Shown here: positions 1 to 4,641 of the stretch, one piece after another
How positions within the stretch are numbered: position 1 is the first letter of the stretch
Layout of the letters: the number at the start of each line of letters is the position of its first letter
NCBI GenBank assembly: GCA_964495465.1
Contig: CAZBWE010000095.1
Span: forward strand, 1-7,760
Direction of reading: 5' to 3'
From: CAZBWE01 sp964495465
Lineage (GTDB): Bacteria; Planctomycetota; Phycisphaerae; Sedimentisphaerales; Anaerobacaceae
Length of the DNA stretch: 7,760 nucleotides
The notes under the pieces: model-generated
Database searches by the model: none
What the model was told of the DNA's origin: nothing
What the model saw: the letters and a program-made list of their open reading frames with translations, nothing else
Position numbers and translations under genes: made by a program

Positions 1-1
1 A

Positions 2-1018
2 GAACGGCTGCAGAAATACGGCCGAGTAATGGAAATAATTGCATTGGCAAAGTCGGCGCAGAGAGAGGTAACGGACCAGGAAAGAAAAGAGATTGAGGAA
101 AATGTTAAAGAGCTTGTTCGGATACTGACCGGCAAGGAAGATGTATCGGTTATGCCGGACGCTTCTGAGATTGACATCGCCGGCTTGTTGATGCGGATGC
201 TGGCAATCGAAAGTGTCAGCGGGACCGAGGAGGCGACAAATGCAGGTATCCCCTCTGCTGCCGCGACATTATTCCTCGGAAGAACGGGTGTCGTTCGCTT
301 TAAGGGCTCTACCCCGCTCGGCACTTCAGCGGGAGTGGATGAGGCAATACATTATGTCGATAGCATTGTCCGGCCGAACGAGATTACAAAGAAATACCCC
401 GACCTGTTCAACGATGCAGGCGATGGCACCTACCGGTTTAAAAAGACGCTGGATTTTGCTGGGATTAAAGCCAGGAAGGATGATGAGCTTTTGGCTTTAT
501 GGCGAAAGGCCAGGCGTTATGACGGAATGGGGTGTATGGACGCAGTGAAGCACATTGAGACCGTGCTCGCAAAGGCCTTTATCGGCAGGAGACTTTCGCA
601 GCTTGGCAGCTTGCTCGATGTGGACCGTCAGTTGCTGTCTATAGAGAAAGACCAGGCGGTGGCTATTGGCGTCCTTTCAGACAAGGCCTCGCCGCAGGAG
701 CAAATTAGTGTGATGCAGAGAAAGGGCGTTTTGGGTATGAACGCTATTCTGTCTCTGTCACTGGCCCTGGGGAGGGCCATTGCCGCCGGCCAGGGCAAGG
801 AGCTTTGGCAGCTTATTCGGGAAATGGCCATTGACACTATGGCCAAGTTTATTGCTGCAAATGCCGCCGATGGACAAAAGACGCAGCTGGCCGACCTCAG
901 GGCTATGGACTTCGACGAATTGAAAGTTCTGTTCTCCAAAACAGCAGGGCAGGCGATAAAGGATAATAAAAAGATTTACGAATTGCTGCGGGAGCAGTTG
1001 CCGGTTTATTCAGTCTGA
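2..1018 (+). CDS. Enolase-like protein (enolase N-terminal-type domain), 5'-partial
   Basis: The frame is open to the window edge, and the first ATG (29) has no Shine-Dalgarno sequence, so it is probably an internal Met of a longer protein. Numbering from that Met, residues 95-106 contain GTSAGVDEA, matching the enolase Mg-loop GASTGxxEA. Residues 164-172 (YDGMGCMDA) match the YxGKGVxxA segment. Residues 232-262 (KGVLGMNAILSLSLALGRAI...LWQLI) match the enolase stretch LGANAILxVSLAxARA...LYRYL. About 45 extra residues separate the first two blocks. No TIM-barrel domain follows: a helical tail of about 65 residues runs to the TGA stop. The residues before the Met (ERLQKYGRV) and just after it resemble the conserved enolase C-terminus ERLAKYNQLLRIEEEL, so the barrel may lie upstream. 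Enolase interconverts 2-phosphoglycerate and phosphoenolpyruvate in the cytoplasm; whether this protein does so cannot be judged from the visible part. Confidence 0.72.
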   Translation, partial: ERLQKYGRVMEIIALAKSAQREVTDQERKEIEENVKELVRILTGKEDVSVMPDASEIDIAGLLMRMLAIESVSGTEEATNAGIPSAAATLFLGRTGVVRFKGSTPLGTSAGVDEAIHYVDSIVRPNEITKKYPDLFNDAGDGTYRFKKTLDFAGIKARKDDELLALWRKARRYDGMGCMDAVKHIETVLAKAFIGRRLSQLGSLLDVDRQLLSIEKDQAVAIGVLSDKASPQEQISVMQRKGVLGMNAILSLSLALGRAIAAGQGKELWQLIREMAIDTMAKFIAANAADGQKTQLADLRAMDFDELKVLFSKTAGQAIKDNKKIYELLREQLPVYSV

Positions 1019-1023
1019 GAGCT

Positions 1024-1111
1024 TATAACAAAACTATCCGTTACCTTTTGTCATTCCCGCGAAAGCGGGAATCCAGTTGTTTTTATTAAAGCCATTTTGG
1101 GTTTTGTTATA
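1024..1111. mobile_element. MITE-like element, 88 bp, with 11-bp terminal inverted repeats
   Basis: TATAACAAAAC at 1024-1034 is the exact reverse complement of GTTTTGTTATA at 1101-1111. The outermost TA at each end could be the duplicated TA target of an IS630/mariner-type insertion, leaving 9-bp inverted repeats. A strong palindrome sits in the middle. No coding capacity is visible. The element begins 5 bp after the stop codon of the enolase-like gene. The ends and the palindrome are seen directly; mobility is inferred. Confidence 0.45.
1053..1072. repeat. REP-like palindrome (ATTCCCGC-GAAA-GCGGGAAT), possible terminator
   Basis: A perfect 8-bp stem closes a GAAA tetraloop. This kind of sequence, GTCATTCCCGCGAAAGCGGG followed by AATCCAG, is a well-known dispersed intergenic repeat in many bacterial genomes. 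The stem is followed by CCAG and a T-rich run (TTGTTTTTATT, 1076-1086), so transcribed from the plus strand it could act as a weak intrinsic terminator for the enolase-like gene, whose stop lies 34 bp upstream. Confidence 0.6.
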
Positions 1112-1145
1112 GACTCTAAGAAATATTATTTTTTTGTAACTGGTT

Positions 1146-1178
1146 AACCAATAACCAGTAACCAATAACCAGTAACCA
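1146..1178. repeat. Heptanucleotide tandem repeats (AACCAAT/AACCAGT)
   Basis: Two perfect 14-bp units, AACCAATAACCAGT (1146-1159 and 1160-1173), are followed by a partial AACCA (1174-1178). Each unit is itself two near-identical heptamers, so about 4.7 heptamers stand in a row. The array ends 12 bp before the ATG at 1191, where promoter or leader sequence would be expected, so copy-number change could alter expression of that gene. No Shine-Dalgarno sequence is present between the array and the ATG. Confidence 0.75.
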
Positions 1179-1190
1179 CTTCTTGTGGAT

Positions 1191-1679
1191 ATGCAAGGCC
1201 GGAATTTCCTACGCACGTTTTTCTTTTGTGCTTTTTTTGGCATAGGCGCAGCGGCTTTGAGCGGCTCTGTTCTTTGTGATGTTTTACTTAAGTTTTATCG
1301 CAGCAAGCACCTGTTAAGTGAGCAGCAGCAGCGCACAGAAGATTTTAAATCTTTAATCGCCGACTATGATGCTCTTCTGGCGGATATTGAAAAAGACCCG
1401 AATTTTGCTAAACGCGTTGCACCCGCAACACTTGGCGCCGAGCCAAACGATGAGGGCACGATTTATCCCAGGGCAACGGTCCAGCAGTTGCAGGCCACTC
1501 GTAAAATCCTGATGGAAGAATCGAATCGTAATTCGGATGAGCCGGCCGTCCCCCAGTGGCTGACCCGCTGCAGCACGCCTCGAAGGCGGATAGTGCTTTT
1601 TGTCGCTGGCGCCGTTTTAATCCTCATTTCCTTTGTCTGTTTCGGCCCATCCAGTCAGAAAAATCTCACAGGGCGATAG
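1191..1679 (+). CDS. Small membrane protein with two membrane segments and a coiled coil (DivIC/FtsB-like?)
   Basis: The protein has 162 residues from the ATG at 1191; an in-frame GTG at 1185 would add two. Neither start has a clear ribosome site. Residues about 9-29 form a hydrophobic segment after a short basic N-terminus, and residues 40-68 are a charged, glutamine-rich stretch likely to form a coiled coil. A block follows around 66-90 (IEKDPNFAKRVAPATLG, then a TIYP). Residues 134-151 are a second hydrophobic segment preceded by RRR, leaving a short polar tail. A membrane anchor, then a coiled coil, then a DP-x-aliphatic-x-A-x-x-LG block is reminiscent of the DivIC/FtsB family, but those proteins have one membrane segment and the likeness is weak. 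The middle loop should be periplasmic if the N-terminus is cytoplasmic. The gene is convergent with the kinase gene, with 20 bp between stops. Function is unknown. Confidence 0.6.
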   Translation: MQGRNFLRTFFFCAFFGIGAAALSGSVLCDVLLKFYRSKHLLSEQQQRTEDFKSLIADYDALLADIEKDPNFAKRVAPATLGAEPNDEGTIYPRATVQQLQATRKILMEESNRNSDEPAVPQWLTRCSTPRRRIVLFVAGAVLILISFVCFGPSSQKNLTGR

Positions 1680-1699
1680 TTCACATTTCATCCGTTTGT

Positions 1700-3751
1700 T
1701 TATTTCTGTGCTGACAAAGCTACCCTGAAAATCGCTCCGGTTGGCTTGGCTGTGATGATTTCCACGAAGCCGTTGTGTGCCTGTGCGAATTTTTTCACCA
1801 ATGCAAGGCCCAGCCCTGTGCCGGTGGTTTCGCGAGTTGCTTCGGCTCCGCTGCGGTAGAACTCCTCGAAAATCTTTTTCCTCTGCAGATGAGGCACGCC
1901 CGGCCCGTGGTCCTCGACCTCTATCTGGATAAATTGCTCGTCGCACCTCGTGCGGACAGTGATGGTTTTGTCCCCTGCGTCGCGGGCGTATTTGATGGCG
2001 TTGTCCAACAGGTTCACGACTATCTGTGTAACCGCATCCTTGTCAAAAGTCGTTTGCCCGAGCTGCCCGAAATCCGTTTTTATTGAAAAGCCGTTCTGCG
2101 ATGCGTATGGCCTCATCATTTCGACTACTTCCGAAACACACCTGTTGATGTCGCCCGCGTTGAAAGTATATTTCTTTCGTCCTTTTTGAATGCGCGAAAA
2201 GTCCAGCACGTTTTCTATCAGCCGGCTGAGCCGCTCACTTTCCTGCCGCATATTTTTATAATACTCGCCGCGTTTGTCCTCCGTCTTGACCCAGTCCTTT
2301 TCGAGCATCTCCGAATACATCCTTATCGAAGTCAGCGGAGTCCTCAGCTCGTGTGAGACCGCCGATATAAAATCATCTTTTTTCTGGCTTAGCTTGAGCT
2401 GTGCTCTGGCATTGCGCCACAAGCTCGCCAGCGCCAGCGTCACCGCCAGCAGCACTATCGTAATAATTCCGAAATACCAGTTTCGCAGCCGGTCTATCCT
2501 GTTGTTTATCCACCCGGGGTCGGTTTCTATAAGGTTTAGGACCAAATCCCCGAACCCGAAGTCCAGGATTGCCGTATATGCAACCTCACCGGCTTTAGTC
2601 GCCGTCTCTTTGGCCTGCACTTCCTTAATCTGCGGCAGCTCGAAATTCATATGCTCTCGCGTTGATATCGCTCGGCCCGCCGACTCTTCGACCTCTTCGA
2701 TTAGCTTTTTTTCATTTAGCTGAAAGCCCTGCAGAAGATGCTTGTCTTCGATTTGAACGTGCCTTAGCAGAAAGACTTGGCCGCCGAATATCGATTGCCC
2801 GCTGTCCCCGCCGGGAATTACTAACGGCACAAACGGCTCAATCCGTATCTGCACGGTTTCTGCTTGAACTTGCTGTGTCCCTCCTTGCGCAGTTAAGGCT
2901 TGTTCTTCGTTTATGTTGGCAGCTTCCTGGCCTTGTCGTTCTTGTTGTTGCTGAATTTCATCCGATGGCCGGCTTACTGATGTTTGTGTTTGCTCCTCTA
3001 CTTGTGTTGCCTCTTGTTCTGCATCGGCTGTGGTATCTTGTTGCCTTACGCTCTGTGCGGTATTGGAGGCGACAACGGAGCGCGGCTGTTCAAGAACCTG
3101 TGTTTGTTTGGAGTCCTGCTTCAAGCTCTCGATGGTGTATTCTTTGGCCCGGCTGACCTCGCCTTTGAGAGCTTGTTTACCGCCTGCTTTTTCTTCGCCC
3201 GTGCTTCGTTTTGAGACATCGCCAAGCTTGCCCTGCTCTTTGCTCGCTATGCCGAGGTCATTGGAGGGCAGTCTGAAAACGCCCGACGTTGAAGCTAAGA
3301 CCGGCAGTAGATTTCGCTCGATATTATCGGTGTGAAGCTTGACCTCGGAGAAGAATTTGTCTTTTTCGGCTGACTGTGTCTCTTCCCTGTAGTAGGGCGT
3401 TACGATTTTTCCGTCCGGCTCGATTTGAAAATTGCCGTAAGCAAGGTCATTATATAACCGGCCTGCAAGCGGCGAGCGCAGCACAGGCATCTGCTGCCGG
3501 CCGGGCGCAACATTTTCAGCTACGTAGTAATATTGGTAATCGGTATAAGGCCGGCTTTGTTCTCTCTGCATAAACTCATCGAGTTTGCGTTTAACGTCCT
3601 GCCTGATTTGCTCGGCCGCGGCGGCAAATTCACCGATGCGCGCCCCTTCCAGACCCTTTGAGCGTATCCGTATAGAGTGGTATCCCAGCCAGACCAGACC
3701 GGTTAGCGCTGTTAGAATTATCACCGACAGGATAATAAGCCGCCTATACAT
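1700..3751 (-). CDS. Sensor histidine kinase with a large, glutamine-rich periplasmic region
   Basis: This 683-residue membrane kinase is the expected partner of the response regulator 21 bp upstream. Membrane segments lie at about 5-24 and 425-445, enclosing a periplasmic region of about 400 residues. That region includes a low-complexity Q/E/T/S-rich stretch at about 165-300 and a presumably folded part on either side. No PAS or HAMP domain is evident. The dimerisation/phosphoacceptor domain carries SHELRTP with phospho-accepting His467. The HATPase domain has the N-box NLLDNAIKYA (Asn584), G1 box EDHGPGVP (Asp614), F-box FEEFYR (628-633) and G2 box GTGLGLALVK (644-653), all intact, so it should be catalytically competent. 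The H-box SHELRTPLTSIRMYSEML is typical of the PhoR/HPK1 type. The signal is unknown and phosphate is not established. The start ATG has no clear ribosome site, so translation may be coupled to the upstream gene. Confidence 0.93.
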   Translation of the reverse strand: MYRRLIILSVIILTALTGLVWLGYHSIRIRSKGLEGARIGEFAAAAEQIRQDVKRKLDEFMQREQSRPYTDYQYYYVAENVAPGRQQMPVLRSPLAGRLYNDLAYGNFQIEPDGKIVTPYYREETQSAEKDKFFSEVKLHTDNIERNLLPVLASTSGVFRLPSNDLGIASKEQGKLGDVSKRSTGEEKAGGKQALKGEVSRAKEYTIESLKQDSKQTQVLEQPRSVVASNTAQSVRQQDTTADAEQEATQVEEQTQTSVSRPSDEIQQQQERQGQEAANINEEQALTAQGGTQQVQAETVQIRIEPFVPLVIPGGDSGQSIFGGQVFLLRHVQIEDKHLLQGFQLNEKKLIEEVEESAGRAISTREHMNFELPQIKEVQAKETATKAGEVAYTAILDFGFGDLVLNLIETDPGWINNRIDRLRNWYFGIITIVLLAVTLALASLWRNARAQLKLSQKKDDFISAVSHELRTPLTSIRMYSEMLEKDWVKTEDKRGEYYKNMRQESERLSRLIENVLDFSRIQKGRKKYTFNAGDINRCVSEVVEMMRPYASQNGFSIKTDFGQLGQTTFDKDAVTQIVVNLLDNAIKYARDAGDKTITVRTRCDEQFIQIEVEDHGPGVPHLQRKKIFEEFYRSGAEATRETTGTGLGLALVKKFAQAHNGFVEIITAKPTGAIFRVALSAQK

Positions 3752-3756
3752 ACTGG

Positions 3757-3777
3757 TTTTAAGTTTTAACTTTTAAG
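3757..3777. repeat. Three tandem heptamers (TTTTAAG/TTTTAAC/TTTTAAG)
   Basis: Three consecutive 7-bp units lie at 3757-3763, 3764-3770 and 3771-3777. They fill most of the 21-bp gap between the regulator stop codon and the kinase start codon and include the regulator's TAA stop. The tract is purely A/T except for one G or C per unit. Confidence 0.6.
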
Positions 3778-4477
3778 CTTCATATTTATAGCCGGCTCCG
3801 CGCACGGTCTTGATAATCGTCGGCCGGCTGACATCTTTTTCGATTTTGCTCCTTAGCTTGGCGATATGCATATCCACCGTTCTTGTGCCCAGGTCGCTCA
3901 TTGTGTCACCCCAGACCTCTTTATACAGCTCTTCTCTGCTGATGACCCGGTTTGGATTCGCCGCGAAGAACTGTATAATCTCCGCCTCGCGCTTTGAGAT
4001 GTCTATTTCCTGAGGATTCTTCTTTTCGTTTCGATTTACTTTCAGGGCGGAAATATCGACATCCAAATCTCCGAATTTAAAGCAGGCCCCGACCGCCCTG
4101 GCTGGGTCTGTCCTGCGAAGCACCGCCTTTATCCGCGCCAGCAGCTCTTCGAGTGAAAAGGGCTTGGTGATGTAATCATCTGCGCCGAGGTTCAGGCCCG
4201 CCACTCTTTCTTTTTCCTGTCCCTTGGCCGTAAGCATAATTACAGGTGTTTGCAGCCCTTCCCGCCGCCATTTTGTGCACAGTTGTTCGCCGCTGATTTT
4301 CGGAAGCATCAAATCGAGCAGAATCAAATCATATTCGTTTTGTGCTACTGTTCGTTCAGCTTCGAGGCCGTCAACGGCTTCGGTAACATCGAACTCATGA
4401 AACTCCAGAAAATCTTTAAGAGCTGTTCGGATTGTAAGCTCGTCTTCGACTATTAAGATATGTGCTTTCTGCTCCAT
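3773..4477 (-). CDS. OmpR/PhoB-family response regulator
   Basis: This 234-residue cytoplasmic DNA-binding regulator is the first gene of the operon with the kinase. The receiver domain (about 5-118) shows the acidic pair Glu11/Asp12, the phospho-acceptor Asp55 in LLDLMLP, Thr83 in MLTAK and Lys105 in TKPF, so all conserved residues are present. The C-terminal winged-helix domain (about 130-233) has the family hallmarks: SKREAEIIQFFAANPNRVIS, the recognition-helix region GTRTVDMHIAKLRSKIE, and the closing TVRGAGYKYE wing. Length is normal for the family. The start at 4477 is supported by AAGGTGA 6 bp upstream. It is divergent from the DUF4139 gene, and the region between carries paired 11-bp repeats that are plausible sites for this protein. 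The sequence is PhoB-like, but the stimulus and regulon are not shown. Confidence 0.95.
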   Translation of the reverse strand: MEQKAHILIVEDELTIRTALKDFLEFHEFDVTEAVDGLEAERTVAQNEYDLILLDLMLPKISGEQLCTKWRREGLQTPVIMLTAKGQEKERVAGLNLGADDYITKPFSLEELLARIKAVLRRTDPARAVGACFKFGDLDVDISALKVNRNEKKNPQEIDISKREAEIIQFFAANPNRVISREELYKEVWGDTMSDLGTRTVDMHIAKLRSKIEKDVSRPTIIKTVRGAGYKYEA

Positions 4478-4490
4478 AAGGTATCACCTT
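4478..4490 (-). promoter_or_regulatory. Ribosome binding site of the response regulator within a short palindrome
   Basis: On the minus strand AAGGTGA (4490-4484) is a good Shine-Dalgarno sequence 6 bp before the ATG at 4477. It forms half of the palindrome AAGGT-ATC-ACCTT (4478-4490), which in RNA could fold into a 5-bp hairpin hiding the ribosome site. The ribosome site is well supported; the hairpin's importance is conjectural. Confidence 0.6.
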
Positions 4491-4492
4491 AT

Positions 4493-4498
4493 ATTATA
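4493..4498 (-). promoter_or_regulatory. Candidate -10 element for the regulator-kinase operon
   Basis: The minus strand reads a perfect TATAAT. No good -35 hexamer stands 17 bp upstream; instead an 11-bp repeat pair begins 20 bp upstream, compatible with an activator-dependent promoter. Transcription starting about 7 bp downstream would give a leader of only about 10 nt that barely holds the ribosome site, so the assignment is tentative. Confidence 0.35.
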
Positions 4499-4518
4499 GG
4501 CCAAATCCAGGCGGGAGG

Positions 4519-4540
4519 TTTGTAAATATTTTGTAAAAAA
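4519..4540 (+). promoter_or_regulatory. Two tandem 11-bp repeats (TTTGTAAA + 3 A/T), candidate response-regulator operator
   Basis: TTTGTAAATAT (4519-4529) is followed at once by TTTGTAAAAAA (4530-4540), so the 8-bp core TTTGTAAA recurs with exactly 11-bp spacing. OmpR/PhoB-family regulators bind as head-to-tail dimers to direct repeats with 11-bp periodicity, as in the Pho box. The position upstream of the regulator gene suggests autoregulation. Binding is inferred. Confidence 0.5.
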
Positions 4541-4546
4541 CGCTGT

Positions 4547-4568
4547 ATCCATTTTACATCCATTTTAC
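4547..4568 (-). promoter_or_regulatory. Two perfect tandem 11-bp repeats (GTAAAATGGAT on minus strand), candidate operator
   Basis: ATCCATTTTAC occurs twice without a gap (4547-4557, 4558-4568). On the minus strand this reads GTAAAATGGAT twice, sharing the GTAAA core with the neighbouring repeat pair but in opposite orientation. The two pairs are 6 bp apart. The second pair faces the DUF4139 gene and could serve its promoter. Confidence 0.5.
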
Positions 4569-4591
4569 GCAACTCCAAACCCATATTGTCG

Positions 4592-4597
4592 TATTAT
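4592..4597 (+). promoter_or_regulatory. Candidate -10 element for the DUF4139 gene
   Basis: TATTAT matches the -10 consensus at 5 of 6 positions and would give a leader of about 38 nt. No convincing -35 hexamer is seen at the right spacing; the 11-bp repeat pair ends 23 bp upstream, which may substitute through activator binding. Tentative. Confidence 0.35.
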
Positions 4598-4627
4598 AGA
4601 ATTAAAGTTTTAACCTTTTTTTATTTG

Positions 4628-4634
4628 AAAGGAG
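4628..4634 (+). promoter_or_regulatory. Strong ribosome binding site (AAAGGAG) of the DUF4139 gene
   Basis: AAAGGAG stands 7 bp before the ATG at 4642. It is the strongest ribosome site in the window and fixes the start of this gene. Confidence 0.85.
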
Positions 4635-4641
4635 CCGAAAG

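Noticed and set aside
1034..1243. Minus-strand reading frame across the intergenic repeats
   Set aside because: Its translation consists of the palindromic repeat (WIPAFAGMT) and the heptamer array (repeats of LVTGYWL), and it overlaps the start of the membrane-protein gene. It is a repeat artefact, not a gene.
2662..3156. 164-residue plus-strand frame opposite the kinase gene
   Set aside because: It is leucine-rich because it reads the complement of the kinase's glutamine-rich codons; there is no ribosome site or family motif.
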